Origin: Kineosporiaceae bacterium
Lineage (GTDB): Bacteria; Actinomycetota; Actinomycetes; Actinomycetales; Angustibacteraceae
Assembly (NCBI GenBank): GCA_027345905.1
Contig: DAIETC010000186.1
Span: 1-7,943 of the forward strand
Reading direction: 5' to 3'
DNA: 7,943 bases
The notes under the pieces were generated by a model that ran no database searches, had not been told where the DNA came from, and was given only the letters and a program-made list of their open reading frames with translations. Shown one piece after another: positions 1 to 6,009 of the stretch. Position numbers and translations under genes: made by a program. How positions within the stretch are numbered: the stretch's first letter is position 1; every line of letters starts with the position of its first letter.

Positions 1-353
1 GCCTTGGCCGTGTCGATCGCCGACCCCCCGCCCACCGCGACGAAGCCGTCGAACGGACGGCGGGACCGGGCGTCGGCGATCGCGGCCTGCAGGGTCTGGT
101 CGGTGGGCTCGACATGGGCCTGGTCGTAGACCTCTGCCTCGACCCCGAAGCTGCGGATCCGCTCCGCGACCCGCTCGGGCAGTCCGGTCGCGGCGACACC
201 GGGGTCGGTGACGACCAGGACGCGGGTCACTCCCAGCTGGGCCAGGTCGTACCCGATCTCGTCGCTGGCGCCGGCGCCGAACTTCAGCTGCGGCGCCCCG
301 TACGTGAAGATCGTCTCGGTGCCGACGTGGGTATCCTTCGACCTCGTGTGCAT
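1..353 (-). CDS. Iron-containing alcohol dehydrogenase, hydroxyacid-oxoacid transhydrogenase type (N-terminal part)
   Basis: Only the first 117 codons lie in the window; the gene continues beyond base 1. The translation begins MHTRSKDTHVGTETIFTYG, then has a Rossmann-like strand VTRVLVVTDPGVAATG (residues 42-57), and reaches the NAD-binding glycine motif GGGSAIDTAK at residues 108-117, the hallmark of group III (iron-dependent) alcohol dehydrogenases. The early ETIFTYGAPQLKFGAGA stretch resembles the HOT/ADHFE1 branch, which oxidises 4-hydroxybutyrate to succinate semialdehyde while reducing 2-oxoglutarate to D-2-hydroxyglutarate in the cytoplasm. Family members are about 400-450 residues, so the metal-binding half is outside the window. 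ATG at 353-351 was chosen because the N-terminus fits the family and a GGGAG-like ribosome binding site lies just upstream. It is divergent from the FAD/Fe-S dehydrogenase at 414. The family call is strong; the HOT substrate is inferred from similarity. Confidence 0.85.
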   Translation of the reverse strand, partial: MHTRSKDTHVGTETIFTYGAPQLKFGAGASDEIGYDLAQLGVTRVLVVTDPGVAATGLPERVAERIRSFGVEAEVYDQAHVEPTDQTLQAAIADARSRRPFDGFVAVGGGSAIDTAK

Positions 354-375
354 GCGCTCTCCCGTCCGGGGCGCC

Positions 376-381
376 AGGCTA
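376..381 (-). promoter_or_regulatory. Candidate -10 box for the minus-strand iron alcohol dehydrogenase
   Basis: Read on the minus strand these bases are TAGCCT, which matches the TANNNT consensus of actinobacterial housekeeping promoters. Transcription would start about 7 nt downstream, giving a 5' leader of roughly 15 nt that contains the GGGAG ribosome binding site before the ATG at 353. No good -35 hexamer is visible. The box overlaps the left arm of the palindrome at 377-392. Confidence 0.35.
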
Positions 382-392
382 CTCGGGTAGCC
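377..392. promoter_or_regulatory. Candidate operator: perfect 6-4-6 inverted repeat between divergent genes
   Basis: The sequence GGCTACTCGGGTAGCC has perfectly complementary 6-bp arms (377-382 and 387-392) around a 4-bp centre. It sits in the 60-bp gap between two divergent metabolic genes, overlaps the candidate minus-strand -10 (376-381) and covers where the -35 of the plus-strand promoter would be. This is the classic layout for a repressor that controls both genes. No regulator gene lies in the window, and a palindrome of this size can arise by chance in GC-rich DNA, so the role is inferred. Confidence 0.35.
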
Positions 393-400
393 GACGTGCG

Positions 401-406
401 TAGGGT
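401..406 (+). promoter_or_regulatory. Candidate -10 box placing the start site at the GTG of the FAD/Fe-S dehydrogenase
   Basis: TAGGGT matches TANNNT and is followed by 7 nt and then the GTG start codon at 414. In actinobacteria this spacing puts the transcription start on the first base of the start codon, giving a leaderless mRNA. The alternative reading is that AGGG (402-405) acts as a weak ribosome binding site 8 nt before the same GTG. Either way the element favours the 414 start. Confidence 0.4.
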
Positions 407-413
407 TGGCCGG

Positions 414-3263
414 GTGAGCGCGCCCGTGGTCCCGGCCGCTGCGGCCACGCGCGACCTGGTCGCGGCTCTGCTTGCTGCGGGGATCGGGGGTGTCGACGAC
501 TCCGTGCTGGCCCGGTCGCTGTACGCGTCGGACGCCTCGCTGTACCGGGTCGAGCCACGTGTGGTCGTGACGCCCCGGCACGTCGACGAGATCGACGCGA
601 CGCTCGCCGTGTGCCGTTCGCTCGGCGTGCCGTTGACGATGCGCGGTGCCGGGACGTCGATCGCGGGCAACGCGGTCGGGCCCGGTGTCGTGCTCGACAC
701 CAGCCGACATCTGAACCGCATCATCGAGATCGACCCGCAGGCGCAGACCGCGCTGGTCGAGCCGGGCGTCGTGCAGTCCTCGCTGCAGGCCGCGGCGGCC
801 CGCCACGGGCTGCGGTTCGGGCCGGACCCCTCGACCCACAACCGCGCCACCCTCGGCGGCATGATCGGCAACAACGCCTGCGGCTCAAGGGCTTTGGGCT
901 ATGGGCGCACCAGCGACAACGTGCTGGGCCTGGACGTCGTGACCGGCGCTGGCGAGCGGCTGCTGCTCGGGTCCATGGCCGGGTCGGGAACGTCGTCCGG
1001 GCTGGTCGAGGGGCTGCATGCACTGGCCGACGCCAACCTGGCGGTGCTGCGCACCGAGTTCGGCCGGTTCGGTCGCCAGGTGTCCGGCTACTCGCTGGAG
1101 CACCTGCTGCCCGAGCGCGGGTTCGACGTCGCCCGCGCCCTGGTCGGAAGCGAGGGCACGCTTGCGCTGACCCGGTCCGCCCGAGTCCGGCTGGTGCGCG
1201 ACGCCCCGGTGCGGGTGCTGGTGGCGCTGGGCTACGCCTCGATGGTGCAGGCGGCCGATGCCGTGCCCGCGGTGCTGCGGCACTCGCCAGTGGCCTGCGA
1301 GGGGCTGGACGCTCGCATCGTCGAGGTGGTGCGAACCCGACGCGGGGCCTCGGCGGTGCCGGCCCTGCCACGCGGGTCGGGGTGGCTGCTGGTCGAGCTG
1401 GTCGGCGACGACCCCGGCTCGGTCGCCGAGGCCGGACGTCGGCTCGTGGCCGACGCCGCAGCGTTGGACGCCGCGGTGGTCACCGACGCGACGCACGCCG
1501 CAGCCCTGTGGCGGATCCGCGAGGACGGCGCGGGCCTGGCCGGGCGCACCCCGTCCGGCGACCCGGCGCACTCGGGCTGGGAAGACGCGGCCGTCCCACC
1601 GCAGCGGCTCGGGGCGTACCTGCGCGAGTTCGAGGCCCTGCTCACCGACCACCGGCTGACCGGTCTGCCATACGGGCACTTCGGCGACGGATGCCTGCAC
1701 ATCAGGATCGACTTCCCGCTTGGCGCGCCCGGCGGGACCGCAGTGTTCCGCGGGTTCCTGCTCGAGGCGGCCGCACTGGCCGCGCGGCACGGCGGCTCGA
1801 TGTCGGGCGAGCACGGCGACGGCCGGGCGCGCGGCGAGCTGCTGCCCTTCATGTACACCCCGGCCGCGATCGAGCTGTTCGCCCAGGTCAAGGCGGTCTT
1901 CGACGCCGACGACCTGCTCAACCCGGGCGTCATCGTGCGACCGGCGCCGATGGACGCCGACATCCGGGTGGCCGTGGCACCGCCCTATCGCCAGCAGCTC
2001 GCGCTTGCCTACCGCCACGACCGGGGCGACCTGTCGATGGCCGTGCACCGCTGCACCGGTGTCGGCAAGTGCCGCGCCGACGCGGGCGGCGGTGGGGTGA
2101 TGTGCCCGTCGTTCCTGGCCACCCGCGAGGAGAAGGACTCGACCCGCGGTCGGGCGCGGGTGCTGCAGGACGTCGTGGCCGGTCGCTTGGGGTGGGAATC
2201 CCCGGCCGTCGCCGACGCGCTGGACCTGTGCCTGTCCTGCAAGGGCTGCTCGTCGGACTGCCCGACCGGGGTCGACCTGGCCGCCTACAAGGCCGAGGCG
2301 CTGCACCAGCGCTACCGGCGCCGGTTGCGGCCGCGCTCGCACTACTCGCTCGGCATGCTGCCCCGGTGGATGCGGGTCGCGACTGCCACAACGGGTCTAG
2401 CCCGTGCGACGAACCTGCTCATGCGACTGCTGCACCCGTTGGTCACCGCGGTCACCGGGGTCGACCGACGCCGAGCGCTGCCCTCCTTCGCGCCGGTCAC
2501 GTTCCGCCGGTGGTTCGCGGCTCGGCCGCTCGCGGGTCCGGCGCCCAACGGGGACGTCGTCCTGTTTGTCGACACCTTCACGGACGGCTTCTCGCCCGAG
2601 GTGGGGCAGGCGGCTGTCCTGGTGCTCGAGGCTGCCGGCTATCGGGTGCGGGTCACCGACGAACCCACCTGCTGCGGGCTGACCTGGATCTCCACCGGCC
2701 AGCTGGATGGGGCTCGGCGTCAGGTGGCGACGAGCGTGGCCGCGCTGGCCCAGCACGTGCGGGGCGGCGCACTGGTCGTCGGGCTTGAGCCCTCGTGCAC
2801 GGCGGTGCTGCGCTCGGACGCCCTCGAGCTGCTCAGCGGTGACGACCTGGCCGCAGCCACGTCGGTCGCCGCGGCCACCCGCACCCTTGCCGAACTGCTT
2901 ACCGCCACGCCGGGGTGGGTGGCGCCCGACCTGTCGGCAGTGCGCGGGGTGGCGCAGCCGCACTGCCATCACCACGCTGTCATGGGCTGGTCGGCAGACG
3001 CCGAGCTGCTGCGGGCGGCCGGCGCCGACGTCCGTCGCCTCGGTGGCTGTTGTGGGCTGGCCGGTAACTGGGGCGTGGAGAAGGGTCACCACGACGTATC
3101 GGTCGCCGTGGCCGAGCAGCAGCTGCTGCCTGCGGTGCGGGCTGTGGCCCCCGGTGACGTCGTGCTGGCCGACGGGTTCAGCTGCCGCACCCAGCTGGAC
3201 TGGCTGAGCGAGCGGTCCGGTGAGCACCTGGCCCAGCTGCTCGCCCGTCACCTGCCCGGTTGA
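414..3263 (+). CDS. FAD-linked 2-hydroxyacid dehydrogenase fused to Fe-S and CCG domains (YdiJ-like, possible D-2-hydroxyglutarate dehydrogenase)
   Basis: This is a 949-residue, single-chain flavin and iron-sulfur oxidoreductase. The VAO/PCMH FAD domain spans about 46-260, with RGAGTSIAGNAVG at 77-89, GGMIGNNACGSRALGYGRTS from 148 and ALVGSEGTL near 242. The FAD-oxidase C-terminal domain (about 260-510) carries a probable divalent-metal site: H422 and H429 in GHFGDGCLH, and E466/H467 in SGEHGDG. Fe-S ligands follow: C547, C553, C564, then the classic C606-x2-C609-x2-C612-x3-C616. Two CCG motifs (753-755 and 879-881) with a CHHH stretch at 851-854 complete a GlpC/HdrD-like C-terminus. The domain order and length match the YdiJ family (about 950-1020 residues), some members of which oxidise D-2-hydroxyglutarate. 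No transmembrane segment is evident. GTG 414 is preferred (upstream TAGGGT box, good N-terminus); GTG 396 is possible. The architecture is certain. The substrate could be D-2-hydroxyglutarate, D-lactate or another D-2-hydroxyacid. Confidence 0.9.
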   Translation: MSAPVVPAAAATRDLVAALLAAGIGGVDDSVLARSLYASDASLYRVEPRVVVTPRHVDEIDATLAVCRSLGVPLTMRGAGTSIAGNAVGPGVVLDTSRHLNRIIEIDPQAQTALVEPGVVQSSLQAAAARHGLRFGPDPSTHNRATLGGMIGNNACGSRALGYGRTSDNVLGLDVVTGAGERLLLGSMAGSGTSSGLVEGLHALADANLAVLRTEFGRFGRQVSGYSLEHLLPERGFDVARALVGSEGTLALTRSARVRLVRDAPVRVLVALGYASMVQAADAVPAVLRHSPVACEGLDARIVEVVRTRRGASAVPALPRGSGWLLVELVGDDPGSVAEAGRRLVADAAALDAAVVTDATHAAALWRIREDGAGLAGRTPSGDPAHSGWEDAAVPPQRLGAYLREFEALLTDHRLTGLPYGHFGDGCLHIRIDFPLGAPGGTAVFRGFLLEAAALAARHGGSMSGEHGDGRARGELLPFMYTPAAIELFAQVKAVFDADDLLNPGVIVRPAPMDADIRVAVAPPYRQQLALAYRHDRGDLSMAVHRCTGVGKCRADAGGGGVMCPSFLATREEKDSTRGRARVLQDVVAGRLGWESPAVADALDLCLSCKGCSSDCPTGVDLAAYKAEALHQRYRRRLRPRSHYSLGMLPRWMRVATATTGLARATNLLMRLLHPLVTAVTGVDRRRALPSFAPVTFRRWFAARPLAGPAPNGDVVLFVDTFTDGFSPEVGQAAVLVLEAAGYRVRVTDEPTCCGLTWISTGQLDGARRQVATSVAALAQHVRGGALVVGLEPSCTAVLRSDALELLSGDDLAAATSVAAATRTLAELLTATPGWVAPDLSAVRGVAQPHCHHHAVMGWSADAELLRAAGADVRRLGGCCGLAGNWGVEKGHHDVSVAVAEQQLLPAVRAVAPGDVVLADGFSCRTQLDWLSERSGEHLAQLLARHLPG

Positions 3264-3294
3264 GTCACGCGGCCCTGGCCACGCGGCGCCGAGG
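3264..3294. terminator. Possible shared hairpin between convergent genes
   Basis: The 31-bp gap between the convergent oxidoreductase and toxin genes contains a GC-rich hairpin at about 3268-3285: GGCC (3271-3274) pairs with GGCC (3277-3280), extended by CGC (3268-3270) pairing with GCG (3283-3285) across a 2-nt bulge. There is no T-tract on either side, and the 2-nt loop would have to open further, so intrinsic termination would be weak or rely on other factors. Position is the main argument. Confidence 0.25.
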
Positions 3295-3693
3295 TCACGG
3301 CGTGAAGAGGGGGCAGCGCGGGCCCTGAGCGCGAGCCAGTCGGGCGTCGAGGGTGACCAGGCCGGTGTCGAGGCGTTCGGCGAGCGCGACGTACGACGCG
3401 TCGTAGGTCGTCAGCGACTCGCGCAGTTCCCATGCCCGGTCGGCCAGCGGCAGGTAGGGCCAGAGCTGCACGGGCATTGACTGCAGGGCCCGATGAGCCA
3501 GTCGCGCCTGCTCCGATTCGAGGTGACCGGACAGTTGGTGGCGGCGAAGGACGTTCGCCGTCTCGAACATCACCAGCTCGGGTGCCGCCAGATCGTGGTC
3601 ACCAATGGTCGCCGCGACCCAGTCACCCGTCGTCCCAGCATCGGCCAAGAGCGCCACCAGTGCGGACGAGTCGACAACCAGGGCAGAACTCAC
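3295..3693 (-). CDS. vapC: VapC-type PIN-domain ribonuclease toxin
   Basis: The 132-residue protein has the size and motif pattern of VapC toxins, Mg2+-dependent endoribonucleases that cleave tRNA, rRNA or mRNA in the cytoplasm when freed from their antitoxin. The N-terminal strand VVDSSALVALLAD supplies D8. E44 lies in LVMFETANVLRRH, D98 in TTYDASYVALAERL, and D116 in GLVTLDARLARA, so all four expected acidic active-site positions are present and the toxin looks intact. It starts with ATG at 3693, overlapping the last 4 bases of the antitoxin gene (ATGA), so translation is probably coupled. The RNA target cannot be deduced. Confidence 0.92.
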   Translation of the reverse strand: MSSALVVDSSALVALLADAGTTGDWVAATIGDHDLAAPELVMFETANVLRRHQLSGHLESEQARLAHRALQSMPVQLWPYLPLADRAWELRESLTTYDASYVALAERLDTGLVTLDARLARAQGPRCPLFTP

Positions 3694-3926
3694 CGACGGT
3701 CGGCGTCGCGGGCTGCCACGATGTCGACCGGATCCAGGACTCCACCCGACCTTCGAGCATTCATGCGAGCGGCCGCCACGGCGTCGCAGACGAGAGGCTT
3801 AGCGGCTAGCTCGGCGAGCTGCAGGGCGAGGTACTCCTGCAGCGAGCGACCCGAACGGGCCGCTCGTGCGGCGAGCTCGTCCCGCACCTCGTCGGGGACG
3901 TTGCGGATCGTGATGGCAACCGACAT
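3690..3926 (-). CDS. vapB: VapB-type ribbon-helix-helix antitoxin (FitA-like)
   Basis: This 78-residue protein begins MSVAITIRNVPDEVRDELAA, the beta strand and first helix of a FitA/CopG-type ribbon-helix-helix DNA-binding domain (about residues 1-42, second helix SLQEYLALQLAELA). The basic, flexible C-terminal part (about 48-78) is where such antitoxins wrap around and block the PIN toxin. It is the first gene of a two-gene operon and overlaps the toxin start by 4 bp. Antitoxins of this kind usually repress their own promoter, with the toxin as co-repressor. ATG at 3926-3924 is the only sensible start; it has no good ribosome binding site but sits 6 nt after a TAGAAT box, consistent with leaderless translation. 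Confidence 0.9.
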   Translation of the reverse strand: MSVAITIRNVPDEVRDELAARAARSGRSLQEYLALQLAELAAKPLVCDAVAAARMNARRSGGVLDPVDIVAARDADRR

Positions 3927-3929
3927 GCC

Positions 3930-3944
3930 TGCATTCTAGCTGCA
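3930..3944 (-). promoter_or_regulatory. vapBC promoter -10 with a flanking TGCA inverted repeat
   Basis: On the minus strand bases 3938-3933 read TAGAAT, a near-consensus -10 (TATAAT), followed by 6 nt and the antitoxin ATG. Transcription would begin at or within 1-2 nt of the start codon. The box is bracketed by TGCA at 3930-3933 and TGCA at 3941-3944, a short symmetric site that could be where the ribbon-helix-helix antitoxin binds. No -35 element is obvious. The -10 is well supported; the operator is speculative. Confidence 0.5.
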
Positions 3945-4038
3945 CGGTCTCGGTCGCCTGCGGACTCACGGCGTTGTGCAGCCAACTCCCAGGTGGCGCC
4001 GACCGCAGTCCCAGATTGGCAGCGCACCATCTGGTGAG

Positions 4039-4062
4039 GGCGTTCGCCGCAACCTGAACGCC
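4039..4062. promoter_or_regulatory. Candidate operator: 7-10-7 inverted repeat upstream of the export operon
   Basis: GGCGTTC (4039-4045) and GAACGCC (4056-4062) are perfect inverted 7-bp arms 10 bp apart, ending 31 nt before the first start codon of the exporter operon. The geometry suits a dimeric repressor such as a TetR-family protein, or it could form a leader hairpin in the mRNA. A second, unrelated inverted repeat of the same 24-bp span (CCAGAT 4011-4016 and ATCTGG 4029-4034) lies 4 bp upstream. No convincing -10 (TANNNT) was found on the plus strand in 3927-4093, so the operon promoter is unplaced. Confidence 0.3.
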
Positions 4063-4093
4063 AGAGGGCTGTTTCGTGCAAACGGGAGCACGC

Positions 4094-5293
4094 ATGACTG
4101 GACGACCTCGGGCGCTGCCAGGCAGCCGCCGCATGGCTGCTGCTGCGCTCGTGTTCGTGATCGTGGTTGGCGCTGGGATCGCAGGCTGGGCCGTGAGCCG
4201 TCCAGCGGCGGCGACGCCGAGTGGCACCACCGTTCCCGCGACGACAGGGACGGTGTCTCAGACGGTGACGGCGAGCGGGACCATCGAGCCCGCCCAAGAG
4301 GCGGACCTGTCCTTCACCACCGGCGGTCTTGTCACGTCGGTGTCCGCGCGGGTGGGAGCGAGCGTGCGCAAGGGCGCCGTGCTGGCCACCGTCGATGGCT
4401 CGGCGCTGCTGGCCCAGGTCAACGCCGCCGCGGCGGGCGTCACGGCGGCCTCGGCCTTGGTGGCCTCCGAGGGGTCGACGGCGACCGGCGCGGCGAGCGC
4501 GCAGGCGCAGCTGGCCGCAGCCAAGGCCAAGCTGGTGCAGGCCCAAGCAGCCCTCGCCGCGACCGCATTGAGCTCACCGATCGCCGGCACGGTCGCTGCG
4601 GTCACCATCGCCCCTGGCGACGTCGTTGGGGGCTCCAACGGCTCGACCAACGGCACGTCGGTGTCCGGGGTTACCTCGGGAGCAAACGGCCACGTTGCGA
4701 GCTCATCCTCAGGTGCCGCTTCGGCGCAGATTGTGGTGGTCTCGCCGACCGCCTTTCTCGTGACCGCTGACGTCAGCGGCGTCGACCTACCCCAAGTCGC
4801 TGTAGGTATGCAGGCCCAGGTGACGCCCACCGGTTCGACCCACCCGCTCACCGGTGTGGTGCGCTCGGTCGGCATCCTGGCCGACTCCGCCAGCGGCGCC
4901 AGCGCCACCTTCCCGGTAGTGATCGGCCTGAGTGGTTCCCCCACCGGCTTGTACGCCGGCGGCAGCGCTGACGTGTCCATCATGGTCAAGCAGACGTCCG
5001 GCGTCCTCACCGTGCCGACCCAGGCGCTGCACACGGCGGGCTCGTCCACGGTGGTCCTGCAGCTGGTGAACGGCAAGCAGGTGACGACGCAGGTGACGGT
5101 GGGCGCGACGTACGGGCGCCGTACCCAGATCCTGTCCGGGCTGCGGGCCGGGGACCTGGTCGTGGTGCCCTCCAGCAGGTCGGCCGGCGCCGGGCACGCT
5201 GGGCGGGCCAGGTCGGGCAAGGGCGGGGCCAACCGGCGCAACGGCGGGAGCGGCAAGGCGACCGGCGCCAAAGCGACGGGAGGTCAAGGGTGA
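4094..5293 (+). CDS. HlyD/MacA-like membrane-anchored adaptor of an ABC exporter
   Basis: This 399-residue protein is anchored by one N-terminal transmembrane helix (about 14-34, after a basic GRPRALPGSRR stretch) and otherwise lies outside the membrane. The barrel-sandwich (lipoyl-like) domain is split: first half about 67-103 (DLSFTTGGLVTSVSARVGASV), second half about 158-177 (LSSPIAGTVAAVTIAPGDVV). A short Ala-rich hairpin (104-157) lies between them. A Ser/Gly/Asn-rich insert (about 179-210) precedes the beta-barrel (about 212-300) and membrane-proximal domain (about 302-360). The tail (361-399) is Gly-rich and strongly basic. MacA-like adaptors bind the permease and stimulate the ATPase. 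ATG 4094 was chosen because GGGAG lies 5 nt upstream; GTG 4076 has no comparable site. The stop overlaps the next start (GTGA). The family is clear; the cargo is unknown. Confidence 0.88.
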   Translation: MTGRPRALPGSRRMAAAALVFVIVVGAGIAGWAVSRPAAATPSGTTVPATTGTVSQTVTASGTIEPAQEADLSFTTGGLVTSVSARVGASVRKGAVLATVDGSALLAQVNAAAAGVTAASALVASEGSTATGAASAQAQLAAAKAKLVQAQAALAATALSSPIAGTVAAVTIAPGDVVGGSNGSTNGTSVSGVTSGANGHVASSSSGAASAQIVVVSPTAFLVTADVSGVDLPQVAVGMQAQVTPTGSTHPLTGVVRSVGILADSASGASATFPVVIGLSGSPTGLYAGGSADVSIMVKQTSGVLTVPTQALHTAGSSTVVLQLVNGKQVTTQVTVGATYGRRTQILSGLRAGDLVVVPSSRSAGAGHAGRARSGKGGANRRNGGSGKATGAKATGGQG

Positions 5294-6009
5294 ACCCCCC
5301 CGCGCTCGACGCCGCGCCCTCGCTTCGGTTGCGGGACGTGCGCAAGACCTATGGGCTGGGACAGGTGCAGGTGCACGCCCTGCGCGGTGTGAGCCTGGAC
5401 GTCGCGACCGGGGAGTACCTCGCCGTGATGGGCCCTTCAGGGTCCGGCAAGTCCACCCTGATGCACATTCTCGGCGCGCTCGACGTGCCGAGCTCAGGCA
5501 GCTACACCCTCGCCGGCGCTGACGTCGGGTCCATGACCGAGGTCGAGCTGGCGCAGGTTCGCAACCGGCACATCGGGTTCGTCTTCCAGCAGTTCAACCT
5601 GCTGTCCTCGCTCAGTGCCCTGCGCAACGTCGAGCTTCCGCTGGTCTATGCCGGTGTCGGGCGCGAGGAGCGCACCGAACGGGCCCGGCTCGCACTTGGC
5701 CGCGTCGGACTGGCGGACCGCGTGACGCACAAGCCAGCCGAGCTGTCCGGGGGCCAACAGCAGCGGGTCGCTGTGGCCCGGGCCCTGGTCACCGAACCCG
5801 CGCTGATCCTTGCCGACGAGCCCACCGGCAACTTGGACACGGCGTCCACCAGGGAGGTCCTGACCCTGTTCGACCAGTTGCACGAGGCCGGACGGACCAT
5901 CGTGCTGATCACCCACGAGGCGGACGTCGCCGCCGCCGCTCAGCGGGTCGTCTGGTTGCGCGACGGCCAGCTTGCACACGCTGATCCGGCCCTGGCCCGG
6001 CCGGCATGA
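5290..6009 (+). CDS. MacB/LolD-class ABC transporter ATPase
   Basis: This 239-residue cytoplasmic nucleotide-binding subunit powers the neighbouring permease. All ATPase motifs are intact: Walker A GPSGSGKST at 48-56 (K54), Q-loop VFQQFNLL (Q100), signature LSGGQQQR at 152-159, Walker B LILADE at 172-177 (catalytic E177) followed by PTGNLD, and the switch histidine H209 in LITHE. The sequence is typical of the MacB/LolD/FtsE-type subfamily, whose mechanism is mechanotransmission across the membrane. The GTG start at 5290 overlaps the adaptor stop by 4 bp, with a GGAGGTCAAGG ribosome binding region inside the end of the adaptor gene. Its own stop overlaps the permease start (ATGA), so the three are likely translated as a coupled set. 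Confidence 0.95.
   Translation: MNPPALDAAPSLRLRDVRKTYGLGQVQVHALRGVSLDVATGEYLAVMGPSGSGKSTLMHILGALDVPSSGSYTLAGADVGSMTEVELAQVRNRHIGFVFQQFNLLSSLSALRNVELPLVYAGVGREERTERARLALGRVGLADRVTHKPAELSGGQQQRVAVARALVTEPALILADEPTGNLDTASTREVLTLFDQLHEAGRTIVLITHEADVAAAAQRVVWLRDGQLAHADPALARPA

Noticed and set aside
114..413. Upstream extension of the FAD/Fe-S dehydrogenase to an ATG at 114
   Set aside because: These 100 codons lie opposite the well-supported iron alcohol dehydrogenase, encode no recognisable domain, and the family N-terminus matches the GTG at 414.
886..904. Run of locally less GC-rich codons (TCA AGG GCT TTG) as a possible frameshift or recombination point
   Set aside because: The reading frame encodes the conserved GSRALGYGRTS flavin-binding segment without interruption, so no break is supported.
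885..2342. 485-codon minus-strand open frame antisense to the dehydrogenase
   Set aside because: No recognisable domain, and its composition is typical of an antisense shadow in high-GC DNA. The same applies to 2397-3251.
611..2788. 725-codon open frame on the plus strand inside the dehydrogenase
   Set aside because: Arg/Ala/Gly/Pro-rich out-of-frame translation of GC-rich coding DNA with no family motifs; the other frame has clear domains.
3266..3287. Direct repeat CACGCGGC (3266-3273 and 3280-3287) as a possible attachment site or insertion scar
   Set aside because: Only 8 bp, very GC-rich, 14 bp apart, and with nothing mobile beside it; more simply part of the hairpin between convergent genes.
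4076..4093. GTG at 4076 as the start of the first adaptor
   Set aside because: The ATG at 4094 has GGGAG at ideal spacing and gives a normal basic N-terminus before the membrane helix.
4258..5271. 337-codon minus-strand open frame opposite the first adaptor
   Set aside because: No domain; the plus strand encodes a complete HlyD-like protein with a ribosome binding site and coupled downstream genes.
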